From Melioribacteraceae bacterium (lineage in GTDB: Bacteria; Bacteroidota; Ignavibacteria; Ignavibacteriales; Melioribacteraceae): a stretch of DNA of 47,928 nt. The notes beneath the pieces were generated by a model. It saw only the letters and a program-made list of their open reading frames with translations. It was not told the DNA's origin and ran no database searches. Every line of letters starts with the position of its first letter. Position 1 is the stretch's first letter. This document shows positions 8,852 through 18,697 of this stretch, piece after piece. The stretch is taken from positions 1-47,928 of the forward strand of contig JALSTI010000185.1 of assembly GCA_026983795.1 (NCBI GenBank), in the 5' to 3' direction. The position numbers and the translations under genes were made by a program.

Positions 8852-9727
8852 TTATTTCTTAAGTTCGGAAGTTAATCTCTCATAAATTTCTTCTTTGTTC
8901 ATTTCTTTTCCCGTCCACAATTCAAATGATTTTGCCCCTTGTTCAACAAACATTTTTAAGCCGTTAATTATTGTAGCGCCTTGTGATTCCGCCAGCGATA
9001 ATAATTTTGTTTTTAACGGATTATAAATTACGTCAAACACAATTTGATTGCTATGGAAAGATTCAACAAAATCGGTTGGAGAGTCATCGATGTTGGGATA
9101 CATACCCAGCGGAGTAGTGTTTACGATAAGTTTGGAGTTGGCAAGAGTTTTCACTAAATCCGGTGGCATAAGTTCTAACGACTTAATTGACGCAAAATGC
9201 ATTTTCGCGGCAAAATAATCCCTTAATAATTCGGCTTTCTGTAATGTTCTGTTAATAATATAAATGGTTTTAACTTTATGAAATCTTATTAAAGTATAAA
9301 TTATACTTCGCGCAGCGCCTCCGGCGCCGAATACGCATACATCTTCTCCGGCTAAATCGTTTTTAAAAGGTTCCAGTGTTTTACTCACACCAAAAGCGTC
9401 GGTATTATGACCGTGTAAATATCCGTTTTCATTTATTACCGTATTAACCGCGCCTATAACTCCGGCTTCTTCCGATACGTCTTCCATAAATTGGATTATT
9501 TTTTCTTTATGCGGAATAGTAATGTTAAAACCCCGTATGCGTAAGGCAAGCATTCCTTTAATTGCATCTTCCAAATTATTTGAAGGAACATCAAACGGGA
9601 CATAAATATAATTTAATTTTCTTAATGCAAATGCAATATTTTGCATAAGCGGGGAAAGGGAATGCTTAATGGGATGACCTACAACTCCTATTAACTTAGT
9701 GTTATGATCAATTTCAGGGAAATCCAT
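8852..9727 (-). CDS. aroE: Shikimate dehydrogenase
   Basis: AroE reduces 3-dehydroshikimate to shikimate with NADPH in the aromatic amino acid pathway. The 291-residue protein shows the substrate site GHPIKHSLSP (Ser23, Ser25), the catalytic lysine in FNITIPHKEK (Lys74), GAVNTV (Asn95), NTDAFG with Asp110, and the nucleotide loop VFGAGGAARS. Its length is normal for the family (270-290). It begins nine bases after the stop of the TPR gene on the same strand, so the two are probably cotranscribed. No other shikimate pathway gene lies in the window, although the convergent aminotransferase could act on aromatic acids. Confidence 0.96.
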   Translation of the reverse strand: MDFPEIDHNTKLIGVVGHPIKHSLSPLMQNIAFALRKLNYIYVPFDVPSNNLEDAIKGMLALRIRGFNITIPHKEKIIQFMEDVSEEAGVIGAVNTVINENGYLHGHNTDAFGVSKTLEPFKNDLAGEDVCVFGAGGAARSIIYTLIRFHKVKTIYIINRTLQKAELLRDYFAAKMHFASIKSLELMPPDLVKTLANSKLIVNTTPLGMYPNIDDSPTDFVESFHSNQIVFDVIYNPLKTKLLSLAESQGATIINGLKMFVEQGAKSFELWTGKEMNKEEIYERLTSELKK

Positions 9728-9736
9728 AAATATGTT

Positions 9737-11152
9737 TTATTTATTGAAATTAAAAAGTTTTCTAAAAAGTGCCGAATCTATAATGGACGGAAAGTCGATA
9801 TTAAAACGGTCTTTTATTTTGGCATCTAATTGAAAAGCTCTTCTTAAACTTTCAACTGCGTCGGTTCCGTTTTTCAGATAAAAATAAACTATTGCCTTGC
9901 CGTAAAAGGCAAGTCCGTTTGACGGATCGGTTAAAATGGTTTTTTCAAATGCTATCAGCGCATCTTTCCAATTCCCAATTTTAATATAGCTCTGCGCCAA
10001 TTGAAACCATGCGGAATTATTTTCGGGTTCTGAATCAACTTTGCGTTTAAGCTTAATAATGTTTTTGAAAACATCAAGCAGCCATTTGGATTTTTCTTCT
10101 TTCCATAAATTACCGAGGCTGTGTTTTAATAATACTGCGTTGGTAAAATCTTCTATTGCACTTATTCTTAAACCTTTTTGCAAATAGCAATAACCTCTTC
10201 CCAAATATGCTTCGTGATAAGAGGCGTTCATTTTAAGAAGTTTAGAATAAATTTCTATAGCTTCGTCAACATTTCCCAAGTCTTCGCAAACTTTAGCTAA
10301 ATTCAACCAATTGATTTCATCCAAAGGGTCTATTTTTGTTACTTTTTTAAATGCTTCATAAGCATCGGCTAATCTGTTAATATTAGCGTAAGCTACGCCG
10401 CAATTAAACCAAGCGCTGGTAAGGTTTTCGTCAATTGCTATTGCCAATTCAAAACAATCTATAGATTTTTCAAAATTATTCATACGCATAAGTACAATAC
10501 CTTTGTTAAACCATCCGGTTGGATTGTACGGTTCAATATCAATAAATTTTTGATATGCGTTCAATGCCAAATCCAACCTGTTACTGTTTTCGTAACAATA
10601 GCCTAATTCGAACCAAGCGTCGGAATATTCGGGATCGGCGGAAACAATTTTGTTTAAATAAGGAACCGCGGTTTCAAATTGACCGTTGCGTTCGTAAAGC
10701 GAAGCCAAATTAAAAAGCGCTTCTTCGTTTGCCGGCTCAATTGAAAGACATTCTTCAAGTGATTCTATAGCGTCGTCAATTAATTCAAGGTTTTCTTCCG
10801 AGATTGCTTTGTTTAATAAAATTTCCGGATCGTTGGGATTTAAGGAAAGCGCTTTGTTAAAGCTTTCCAATGCATCCTGGTAAGCGAAAAGATTATTTAA
10901 AAATATTCCTTTGGAAAACCATAATTCGGAATTATAAGGCGCAATTTCCAATGCGGCTTCCACTAAATATATTCCGTCTTCAACAAAATCGAATTCAATG
11001 CACATTTGTATAGCTTCCTCAATATTTTCGAGGTAGGCTAATGTTTGACCCGAAGAAATATATTCTTTGCATGTTTTTACACGATTCTTTAAACCTTCAT
11101 TATCAAAGAAGGAGTTATTGTCGTTATTTTCGGAATTGTTGAAAAAGTTCAT
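9737..11152 (-). CDS. Tetratricopeptide repeat protein
   Basis: A 471-residue protein made almost entirely of about eleven tandem 34-residue TPR units (for example LDLALNAYQKFIDIEPYNPT and similar, with the A/G, Y/F and P positions of the consensus). The first 30 residues are Asn-rich and there is no signal peptide or membrane segment, so it is probably cytosolic. TPR arrays form a helical scaffold for protein-protein contacts; no catalytic domain is seen and the partner is unknown. Upstream (11153-11285) is AT-rich and holds no recognisable gene. The protein is followed closely by aroE. Confidence 0.9.
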   Translation of the reverse strand: MNFFNNSENNDNNSFFDNEGLKNRVKTCKEYISSGQTLAYLENIEEAIQMCIEFDFVEDGIYLVEAALEIAPYNSELWFSKGIFLNNLFAYQDALESFNKALSLNPNDPEILLNKAISEENLELIDDAIESLEECLSIEPANEEALFNLASLYERNGQFETAVPYLNKIVSADPEYSDAWFELGYCYENSNRLDLALNAYQKFIDIEPYNPTGWFNKGIVLMRMNNFEKSIDCFELAIAIDENLTSAWFNCGVAYANINRLADAYEAFKKVTKIDPLDEINWLNLAKVCEDLGNVDEAIEIYSKLLKMNASYHEAYLGRGYCYLQKGLRISAIEDFTNAVLLKHSLGNLWKEEKSKWLLDVFKNIIKLKRKVDSEPENNSAWFQLAQSYIKIGNWKDALIAFEKTILTDPSNGLAFYGKAIVYFYLKNGTDAVESLRRAFQLDAKIKDRFNIDFPSIIDSALFRKLFNFNK

Positions 11153-11285
11153 TTTAATTTTGAATTATTTGTGTGAAAATCTATGACTATAGAATATTAA
11201 AATCAAGTTCAAATTGATGTATGATAAACTTTCTTTCTTATCGCCTGACAATTTTACCGTTTATTAACTTAATTATCAACTCTAT

Positions 11286-12149
11286 TTAAAATTGTTCCAG
11301 CAAATTATTAATTTTTTTAATTGTTAAAGGAGCAGAACCTTCATAATGATTGTTGACGTTAAGATAAACATCTACTTCTCTTGATAAAAGATCTTTAATC
11401 ATTTTAACTATTTGCATAAGCTCAGTGTCCTTTGGCTCAATTATTTTATTCCATTTCCCTTCGGTTTTTTGTTCAATCCCCTTGCGGTTTGGTCCTAAAA
11501 GCCGTATTACGGTTTTGTTCTTTATAAAGTCCCGGTATTTTTCATAAACATTAAAAATTTTTGGCATATAATAACCTTCGGCAAAAACGTGATGTAAATT
11601 GTTTTCATTCAAAAACCGGAAATAACTTTCATTTAAATAATTGGGATTTCTAATTTCCATTGCGTAATTGAAATTTTCAGGGCAATTTTTAATGAATGTT
11701 GAAAACAGACCTTCAAAATAGAATAGCGAGCGCATTTTTTGTTTGTTCAAATATTCGAATTGAAACATCAACATTCCAATTTTACTTTTTATGCTTTCTA
11801 AAGTTTCCAGAAATGTTTTAAATAAATTACACGAAAGAAAATATTCATTCGGGTTGCCAAGACTATTTTTCGATTTACTATACGGATGCGTTAGTGTAAT
11901 GCTGTTTGGCGTTTTTATGGTAAATTTGAAATCTTCCGGAGTTGAACTGTTGTATATTTCTACTACATTGCGTTTAGGTAAAGCTATTTTGCCGTTAGCG
12001 TGCAACGACCAAAACCACTGATCGATTTCAACGGTATTGTAATGCGCCGTATATTCTTTTAAAAAATTAATTTTAGAACTTTCCGGATAAATTAATCCTT
12101 TCCATGAATCATATTTCCAGCTGCAGGTGCCTATTCGTAATTCAGCCAT
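11286..12149 (-). CDS. DUF72 (YecE-like) family protein
   Basis: A 287-residue protein of the DUF72 family, predicted to form a TIM barrel. Recognisable parts are the N-terminal IGTCSWKYDSWKGLIYP, the HYNTVEIDQWFWSLH segment, FKFTIKTP, FNYAMEIRNPNYL and the C-terminal DVYLNVNNHYEGSAPLTI. The conserved acidic and aromatic residues suggest an enzyme, but no activity is established for the family. It is divergently transcribed from trkA across about 110 bases. There is nothing in the neighbourhood that indicates a pathway. Confidence 0.9.
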   Translation of the reverse strand: MAELRIGTCSWKYDSWKGLIYPESSKINFLKEYTAHYNTVEIDQWFWSLHANGKIALPKRNVVEIYNSSTPEDFKFTIKTPNSITLTHPYSKSKNSLGNPNEYFLSCNLFKTFLETLESIKSKIGMLMFQFEYLNKQKMRSLFYFEGLFSTFIKNCPENFNYAMEIRNPNYLNESYFRFLNENNLHHVFAEGYYMPKIFNVYEKYRDFIKNKTVIRLLGPNRKGIEQKTEGKWNKIIEPKDTELMQIVKMIKDLLSREVDVYLNVNNHYEGSAPLTIKKINNLLEQF

Positions 12150-12261
12150 AAATTCTTGTTTTCTTTAAATTGAGCATAAAAATAAAATCGGAACTAAAAA
12201 ATTAGCATTATTAATCAAACTACCTTAATTTTGGATTAATAATAAATAAAACTATATTAAA

Positions 12262-13602
12262 ATGAAAATTGTTATTTCAGGAGCGGGAGAAGTTGGATTC
12301 CATTTGGCAAAACAACTTTCCGGTGAATACCACGACATTACTTGTATTGATATTGACAGCGACAGATTGGAAAAAATTTCATCGACTGCCGAAGTTTTAA
12401 CCGTTAACGGTTCCTCTACATCAATAGAAACATTGAAAGAAGCTGATATTCAGGAATCAGATTTATTGGTGGCTGCCACTTCTTCTGAATCTATAAATAT
12501 AAATACTTGCATATTGGCAAAAAAACTCGGGGCTAAAACCGTTATTGCCAGAGTAGAGCATGCCGAATATGTTGCGCCGGAAAACATTGAACTTTTTAAA
12601 TCATTGGGAATTGACTATTTAATATACCCTGAGGAATTAGCGGCAATAGAAGTGGTAAAATTGATTGAGCGTGCTGCAGCCACCGACATTATAGAGTTTG
12701 AAAAGGGTAAACTTACTTTAGTGGGAATTAAACTTGAACCCAATATTTCCATAATCAGAAAAAGCTTAAAACAAGTTGCAAACGAACTTAAAAGTTATTC
12801 TTTCCGCGTTGTTGCAATCCAAAGAGGATTAAGAACAATTATTCCCACCGGAGATGATTTGTTTTTGCCGAACGATCAAGTTTTTGTAATTACGGTTCCA
12901 GAAGCACTTGAAGAAATACTTAAAATTTCCGGTAAAGATCAAGCTTCCATGCAAAATATTATGATTCTTGGCGGCGGAAAAGTAGGACGTAAAGTGGCTA
13001 AGCTTCTTGAAGAAAAATTAAGCGTAAAATTAATTGACTCGGATAAAAACAAAGCTCAAGATCTTGCGGGATATCTCGAGAAAAGTTTGGTTATTCAAGG
13101 TGACGGTCGCGATATCGATTTATTAGCCCAAGAGGGAATTGTTGATATGGACGGATTTATAGCTTTAACCGAAGATAATGAAACCAATATTATTACTTGT
13201 TTGATGGCTAAACATCTAGGTGTTAAAAAAGCAATTGCGTTAGTAGATAATGTTGACTATTTACCGCTTTCGCAGACTATAGGACTTGATTCACTTATAA
13301 ACAAAAAATTGATCGCCGCAAATAATCTTTCCAAATTTATCAGAAAAGCAAATATAATATCCATTGCAACCTTACAGGGAGTTGATGCCGAGGTTTTAGA
13401 ATATAATGTTTTACCGAAATCTCCCGCAACAAAAAAGAAAGTGCGCGATCTTAAATTTCCCAGAAATGCAATAATTGGCGGTTTTATACGGGACAATAAA
13501 GGTTATATTACTATTGGAGAAACCCAATTACAAGCCGATGATAAAGTTGTTGTTTTTACTTTACCCGGCGCTGTTGATAAAGTTGAAAAATTCTTTAAGT
13601 AA
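12262..13602 (+). CDS. trkA: Trk potassium uptake regulatory subunit TrkA
   Basis: The cytoplasmic NAD(H)-binding gating subunit of Trk/Ktr-type K+ channels. The 446-residue protein has the full two-fold layout RCK_N-RCK_C-RCK_N-RCK_C: nucleotide loops ISGAGEVGFHLA (about residues 5-16) and LGGGKVGRKVA (about 235-245), each followed by an acidic residue ending the second strand, with C-terminal ligand domains at about 140-220 and 365-446. The membrane subunit TrkH/TrkG is not in the window. The next gene starts 58 bases downstream. No Shine-Dalgarno sequence is visible; TATATT lies only three bases before the ATG. Confidence 0.96.
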   Translation: MKIVISGAGEVGFHLAKQLSGEYHDITCIDIDSDRLEKISSTAEVLTVNGSSTSIETLKEADIQESDLLVAATSSESININTCILAKKLGAKTVIARVEHAEYVAPENIELFKSLGIDYLIYPEELAAIEVVKLIERAAATDIIEFEKGKLTLVGIKLEPNISIIRKSLKQVANELKSYSFRVVAIQRGLRTIIPTGDDLFLPNDQVFVITVPEALEEILKISGKDQASMQNIMILGGGKVGRKVAKLLEEKLSVKLIDSDKNKAQDLAGYLEKSLVIQGDGRDIDLLAQEGIVDMDGFIALTEDNETNIITCLMAKHLGVKKAIALVDNVDYLPLSQTIGLDSLINKKLIAANNLSKFIRKANIISIATLQGVDAEVLEYNVLPKSPATKKKVRDLKFPRNAIIGGFIRDNKGYITIGETQLQADDKVVVFTLPGAVDKVEKFFK

Positions 13603-13660
13603 CATTTTTATAAACCGTTTTTTTTGGATTACATTTTATTAATGAATATACAGGAAACCT

Positions 13661-14434
13661 ATGAGGTTATTAAAAATAATTTTACTGTCTGTTCTATTTT
13701 TTAGCGCGGTTGTTTCTGCCCAACAACTTTATTTTTGTAAAAGTTTTACGGAGGACGGTAAGCCTATTGATGCCAGGGGAACTTGGAAGATAAAACCTTG
13801 GGGTACTCAAATTTATGTATTGTTTGATAATGAAGGTAAAGTAATTGAAAATGCCCATCTTTATTTGTTTATAGATAAATTGCAAAACGGCGAATATAAA
13901 CCTTTCGACAGTCAATTAAAAAGACCTGGCAATAAAAGTACATGGACTGTTTTTAACGTTGAATTAAAAGAACCGGGTGATTATAAGGTTTATGTGTTAA
14001 ACCCCGATCAAAAAGAATTAGCCTCGGGATTTATAAAAGTTGAATTTGAAGAACAATTTAAATCCGGAACCGGAGTTACTTCCTCCCGTTATTACGACGG
14101 TACTAAAATTACATTTTGCGAAGCCGTTATTAGCGGAAAGCCGATTAGAGTTTTGCATAATTTATCGTTATCAAAACTTCAAGGAATTGCTTACGCTTTT
14201 GTTAAAGGATATGTTCCATTCAATACCAAAATTATAATTGTTCAAGTTTGGAAAGATGAAGACGGCGATTCGGAATATGAAAAATTAATAGATACTAAAA
14301 AATATCAAATAGATCCGCATTGGAAAGACACATTTTTTAAATATCAATTTAAGCAGCCCGGCAAGTATATGATTAAAGTTTTCAATGAAAACGAAATACC
14401 GATTTCGAGCGCTCAAATTGAAATAACAAAATAA
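13661..14434 (+). CDS. Secreted protein with two tandem copies of an unrecognised domain
   Basis: A 257-residue protein with a signal peptide (residues 1-20, ending VSAQ). The mature part appears to be an internal duplication: LYFCKSFTEDGKPI pairs with ITFCEAVISGKPI, then PWGTQIYVLF with PFNTKIIIVQV, and EPGDYKVYVLNPDQ with QPGKYMIKVFNEN, each unit about 110 residues and beta-rich, with one cysteine near the start of each. This looks like a two-domain beta-sandwich in the periplasm or on the surface. I do not recognise the family. It follows trkA and precedes rfbA by 13 bases, so it is probably in an operon with rfbA. An AGGAAA ribosome site precedes the ATG. Confidence 0.8.
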   Translation: MRLLKIILLSVLFFSAVVSAQQLYFCKSFTEDGKPIDARGTWKIKPWGTQIYVLFDNEGKVIENAHLYLFIDKLQNGEYKPFDSQLKRPGNKSTWTVFNVELKEPGDYKVYVLNPDQKELASGFIKVEFEEQFKSGTGVTSSRYYDGTKITFCEAVISGKPIRVLHNLSLSKLQGIAYAFVKGYVPFNTKIIIVQVWKDEDGDSEYEKLIDTKKYQIDPHWKDTFFKYQFKQPGKYMIKVFNENEIPISSAQIEITK

Positions 14435-14447
14435 TTTAGGAGATAAA

Positions 14448-15311
14448 TTGAAAGGAATAATTTTAGCCGGCGGTTCGGGTACGCGTTTATATCCGATTAC
14501 TAAAATCTATAGTAAACAGCTTACTTTAATTTACGATAAACCGTTAATTTATTACCCGCTCTCAATTTTAATGCTGGGGGGAATTAAAGAAATACTGATT
14601 ATTTCAAACGCCGAAACTATTCCTTTGTATAAAAAATTATTCGGCGACGGATCGGGTGTAGGTCTTTCAATAAGCTATGCAGTGCAACATGCACCGAACG
14701 GAATAGCGGAATCGTTTATAATCGGCAAAAATTTTATAGGAAGTGATCCGGTTACATTAATCCTTGGCGATAATATTTTTTATGGTAAATTGGACTATTT
14801 GTACAATGCTTTACAAAACCAAAATTCGGGCGCAACAATATTTGCTTATCAAGTAAAGGATCCGCAAAGATACGGTATTGTGGAATTTGACGAAAACGGG
14901 AAAGCTTTATCTATAGAAGAAAAACCGCAGAATCCGAAATCCGATTTTGCAATTCCCGGACTTTATGTTTATGATAATGATGTTGTTTCGATCGCTGAAA
15001 ATTTAAAACCTTCCGGAAGAGGCGAATTGGAAATAACTGATGTGAATAATGTTTATTTGAAGGAAGGAAAACTTAAAGTGCAAATAATAGGCAGAGGCGT
15101 TGCCTGGTTAGATACGGGAACCCCGGAAGCACTTTTAAGCGCCTCGAATTTTTTTGGAGTTATTGAAGACCGGCAAGGATTAAAAGTAGCTTGTATTGAA
15201 GAAATAGCTTATAAAAAAGGGTTCATTACCAAAAATCAATTCGAAAATCTGATTGACGAAATGCCCCGCTCGGCTTACACAAATTATCTTAAAAAAGTTT
15301 TAGGCGATTAG
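14448..15311 (+). CDS. rfbA: Glucose-1-phosphate thymidylyltransferase RfbA
   Basis: RfbA joins glucose-1-phosphate to dTTP to give dTDP-glucose, the first step towards dTDP-rhamnose for surface polysaccharide. The 287-residue protein contains LAGGSGTRLYPIT (residues 6-18), QLTLIYDKPLIYYPLS, QHAPNGIAES, LILGDNIFYG, YGIVEFD and the C-terminal WLDTGTPEAL. The start is a TTG preceded by a clear AGGAGA site (14438-14443); no ATG lies between it and the essential nucleotide loop. The usual partners rfbB, rfbC and rfbD are absent here, so the pathway is split across the genome. It ends ten bases from the convergent PAS kinase. Confidence 0.95.
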   Translation: MKGIILAGGSGTRLYPITKIYSKQLTLIYDKPLIYYPLSILMLGGIKEILIISNAETIPLYKKLFGDGSGVGLSISYAVQHAPNGIAESFIIGKNFIGSDPVTLILGDNIFYGKLDYLYNALQNQNSGATIFAYQVKDPQRYGIVEFDENGKALSIEEKPQNPKSDFAIPGLYVYDNDVVSIAENLKPSGRGELEITDVNNVYLKEGKLKVQIIGRGVAWLDTGTPEALLSASNFFGVIEDRQGLKVACIEEIAYKKGFITKNQFENLIDEMPRSAYTNYLKKVLGD

Positions 15312-15321
15312 AATTTATTAA

Positions 15322-18135
15322 TTATTTGAAATCTATTCTGAAAACGCTCCCTTTTCCTTTTTTGCTCGAAACGGAAATCTCAGCATTGTTCAATTTGCAA
15401 TATTGCTGTACTAAAGCTAATCCCAATCCCGTTCCTTCGAATTTTCTTGTATATCCCGTGTCTTCTTGCGTAAAAGGTTGAAAAAGATCGGGTAAATACT
15501 TTTCTGAAATTCCAATACCGGTATCGGCAACTTCAATTGAATATTTGCCGAATTCATTCGGAAATAACCGTAAAGTAATTCCGCCCTTTTCGGTGTACTT
15601 AATTGCATTATCAACCAAGTTAGAAAGTATCTGGCTCAATGAATATTCATCGGCTGTAATTATTGCTTCTTCAACTGAGCTTTCAAATTCAATACTCAAA
15701 TTTTTATTTTCGGCTAAACTTTTATACTCAAGCATTACACCTTTAATTTCGTCATTTAAATTTATTTTTTTAGGAGAAGTTTCAAAGCTGCCGGTTTGGA
15801 TTTCGGACATATTTAAAATCATATCGATTGTTTTAATTATCCGTTTACCGCCGCGGGCAATACTGTCGAAATAAGTTAGATAGTCGGGATCGTTACATTT
15901 CCCTAATTCCTGTTGCAACAAGGATGTAAAACTTAAAATAACATTAATAGGCGATCTGATTTCATGCGACATTTGAGCGAGGAATTCGGATTTTAACCTG
16001 TTTGAAATTTCTGCTTCTTCTTTAGCTTTAAGGAGTTCCTTTTCGTAATTTATCCGTTTGGTAATATCGGTGCAAGTTATTAATATTCCTTCGTCGCTGT
16101 TAGCCAAAGGGACCAATATTTTATTTAATTCCAGATAAGAACTTGAACCGTCTTTGTTGATTGAGCGAATTGTTCTTTTTATGCTTTTCCCGCTTTCTAA
16201 AGCATCAAGGTCTTCTTCCAAACTATAGTCGTTTACATTTAAGGAAAAATCTTGTGAATGTTTACCTAAAATTTCGTCATAATTATATCCTAAAACGCTG
16301 CAAAGACTGGGATTTACGTCTAAAATTTTATCGTTTTTATCAGTAATTATTATTCCCGAAGGGGAAGAATCGAACAGTGTTCTGTAACGGTACTCGTTTT
16401 CGGCTAATTTCCGGTATGCTAATTTTTGGTCGGTTACGTCGTTAGCAATCACAAGAATAAACTCTCCGCCGTAAGAAAGGGAAATTTTAGCTTCATTTAA
16501 TTCCAAGTAACAGATTGACCCGTCTTTTCTTATATTTTGAACAGTATGACGCAATCTTTTATTTTTCATTAAATAACTTATGTTCTTCTTAATTTTTTGA
16601 TGATATTTAGGCGGTGATAATTGTGTTATATTCATTCCTATCAGTTCATTTTTGGAATAACCTAACATATTGCACATAGCGGGATTAGCATCCAGAATAT
16701 TACCCTCATAGTCTTCCAGCATAATTCCGCCCGGAGAAAAATTAAAAAGCGCCCTGTAATTTTGTTCTTTATCTACAAGTTTTCTCTCAGATATTTTTCT
16801 TCTGGTAACATCGGTTGTAGATATTAAATAGTGTTTTTCTCCCTTATAAATAAAGACAATTGCTTTTGCCTCAATAAAAATGGCAGTCCCGTCACTTTTA
16901 ACGGCGTTACCTTCGTATACAACAAATTTATCTTTAATTAATTTTTTTAATCCCTTTGTAAATTTTTCTAATTCAGATGGATAAATTAATTCTTTAATAT
17001 CCATACCAATAAATTTTTCTCTGGGATAATTGTGAATTTGGGAAGCTGCGGGATTTGCTTCTACAATTTTTCCTTTCTTGTTTACAATTAACAACCCTTC
17101 CTGTACAGAATTAAAAATATTTCTGTATTGATATTCACGCTCTTTTAAAAGTTTTTCAGCGCTGGTTCTATTTTTAATTTCTTTTCTTAATTCTTTGTTT
17201 AATTGCAGTAGTTCTTTAGTTCTATCTTTTACTCTCTGCTCTAACGTTTGATTTAGTCTTTGAATTTGATCGAAGAATTTTTTCCTTTCCGTTATATCCC
17301 GGGCTGTTGTAATTACGTATTGAACTTTACCTGTTGATGAAAATTCGGGAACCAACAACCAATCAATCCATATTTTTTTTGGAAGTTCAAATTCAATTCT
17401 ATTGGGTTTTCCCGTTCGGAATACTTTTCTTATTGCTCCTTCCCAAATCTTAATCAGATGTTCCGGAAATCCTAATTCCCTGTGTGTTTTGCCTATAAAT
17501 TTTTTGGCAGGTATCCCGGTTTGCTTTTTAACAATTGGATTTACATAAATATGCCTGTATTTTTTATCGAATCTCATTATAACATCGGTGGAAGATTCGG
17601 TTAAAGCCCGGAAGGTTTCCTGACTTTTTCTAAGTGCTTCTTCAATTACTTTTTCTTTGGTAATATTTGTGCTGCCAATTACGCAGGCAATAACTTTTTT
17701 ATTTTTATTCTTTATAGGATAAAATCTGGAATTTGATTTATAAACTTTTCCTTTCGGAGAGTTGAGATTCAATTCAACAGAACTAAAAGATTTGCCGGAA
17801 TTAAAAACTTCCGAAATTATGGCATCTATTTTTTTAATATCGTTCTTTTTATTAAGCAGCACGGAGTATTTCTTGTTTAGGAATTCATTCTTACAACCCA
17901 AAGCTTTTTTACAAGATGAATTGTAAAAAATAATTTTACCTTTATAATTAACAATAAAAATAGGATTAGGGGAATTACTTACAATTTGAGGAAATATTTC
18001 ATCCAACTTTGTCCCGTTTTTAAAACTCTCATTATTTTTTTTAGTCCGGTCAGAAGATTTAAGTTGTTTCAATTCTTTATTAAGTTTTAATACTTCGGAA
18101 ACAAGTTGATCTTTTGTAAAATTTTTATAATTCAT
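15322..18135 (-). CDS. Multi-PAS sensor histidine kinase
   Basis: A 937-residue soluble kinase with no convincing membrane segment. A short N-terminal coiled coil is followed by five PAS/PAC modules (about 48-165, 170-290, 335-455, 460-575, 580-700), with a coiled coil at about 290-335 between the second and third. The HisKA domain has FLAQMSHEIRSP with His724, and the HATPase has LVDNAIKYTEKGG, ADTGIGIS and GTGLGLAL. PAS domains usually bind small ligands or cofactors; none has obvious haem or flavin residues that I can assign. There is no receiver domain and no adjacent regulator. The catalytic region closely matches that of the propeller kinase at 1442-4522. Confidence 0.93.
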   Translation of the reverse strand: MNYKNFTKDQLVSEVLKLNKELKQLKSSDRTKKNNESFKNGTKLDEIFPQIVSNSPNPIFIVNYKGKIIFYNSSCKKALGCKNEFLNKKYSVLLNKKNDIKKIDAIISEVFNSGKSFSSVELNLNSPKGKVYKSNSRFYPIKNKNKKVIACVIGSTNITKEKVIEEALRKSQETFRALTESSTDVIMRFDKKYRHIYVNPIVKKQTGIPAKKFIGKTHRELGFPEHLIKIWEGAIRKVFRTGKPNRIEFELPKKIWIDWLLVPEFSSTGKVQYVITTARDITERKKFFDQIQRLNQTLEQRVKDRTKELLQLNKELRKEIKNRTSAEKLLKEREYQYRNIFNSVQEGLLIVNKKGKIVEANPAASQIHNYPREKFIGMDIKELIYPSELEKFTKGLKKLIKDKFVVYEGNAVKSDGTAIFIEAKAIVFIYKGEKHYLISTTDVTRRKISERKLVDKEQNYRALFNFSPGGIMLEDYEGNILDANPAMCNMLGYSKNELIGMNITQLSPPKYHQKIKKNISYLMKNKRLRHTVQNIRKDGSICYLELNEAKISLSYGGEFILVIANDVTDQKLAYRKLAENEYRYRTLFDSSPSGIIITDKNDKILDVNPSLCSVLGYNYDEILGKHSQDFSLNVNDYSLEEDLDALESGKSIKRTIRSINKDGSSSYLELNKILVPLANSDEGILITCTDITKRINYEKELLKAKEEAEISNRLKSEFLAQMSHEIRSPINVILSFTSLLQQELGKCNDPDYLTYFDSIARGGKRIIKTIDMILNMSEIQTGSFETSPKKINLNDEIKGVMLEYKSLAENKNLSIEFESSVEEAIITADEYSLSQILSNLVDNAIKYTEKGGITLRLFPNEFGKYSIEVADTGIGISEKYLPDLFQPFTQEDTGYTRKFEGTGLGLALVQQYCKLNNAEISVSSKKGKGSVFRIDFK

Positions 18136-18318
18136 TACATTAATTCAAATTTATGAATTTATTTTAAAATCGCTTCCTGTTAAAATAAAGAAAAGTAAAC
18201 GAGTTTACATAAAATAATTGAAATATGTTGTTTTTATAGATTCGAAACGGAATCAATTTTTGTTTAAGATTGTAAAATAATTAAAAGAAAACTATGGAAT
18301 TAGAAAGAAAGAAGAAAA

Positions 18319-18693
18319 ATGATTATAAATTTTAATATACCGTTAAATACAGCAGTTGCATTGTTAAACGAAAGAATGAGATGGGAATTCAAATTCAGGA
18401 AAAAAGCCAATTATTTTGATGATAAATCGGATCTTTCGGAGTTATCGTACGAAGAACTGCTGCCCATTGTTGAAGCTGCAGCATTCGATTTAGTTGCGTT
18501 TTTACCGTACGATATTTTAATTCAACAAAATGATTTGATTGAAATATTTACAAATGCGATTCGTTCGCTTTCTAAAATTTACGGTATTGAGGAGTTTAAT
18601 AAATACAGTAAAAAACGGTGCGAAAAGCTGTTTGAACGTTTAGTGGAATTATATTCAAAGGCGAATACCGATAAGACTTTCCAATATAATTGA
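18319..18693 (+). CDS. Small unrecognised cytosolic protein
   Basis: A 124-residue protein with no signal peptide or membrane segment. It appears helical, with LPIVEAAAFDLVAFLPYDIL in the middle and a charged C-terminus. I do not recognise a family. The ATG is preceded by a purine-rich GAAAGAAAGAAG tract that can serve as a ribosome site. It is divergent from the PAS kinase across about 180 bases and convergent with the RsmF-like gene, with a structured repeat element between them. Codon use and composition look like the neighbours, which supports a genuine gene. Confidence 0.7.
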   Translation: MIINFNIPLNTAVALLNERMRWEFKFRKKANYFDDKSDLSELSYEELLPIVEAAAFDLVAFLPYDILIQQNDLIEIFTNAIRSLSKIYGIEEFNKYSKKRCEKLFERLVELYSKANTDKTFQYN

Positions 18694-18697
18694 TAAC

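Noticed and set aside
11213-11288. 22-codon plus-strand frame between the TPR and DUF72 genes
   Set aside because: No ribosome site, very short, and no distinctive composition.
15159-15614. Convergent overlap region between rfbA and the PAS kinase checked for extra genes or antisense RNA
   Set aside because: Only shadow frames of the kinase are present; no promoter-like or hairpin structure stands out.
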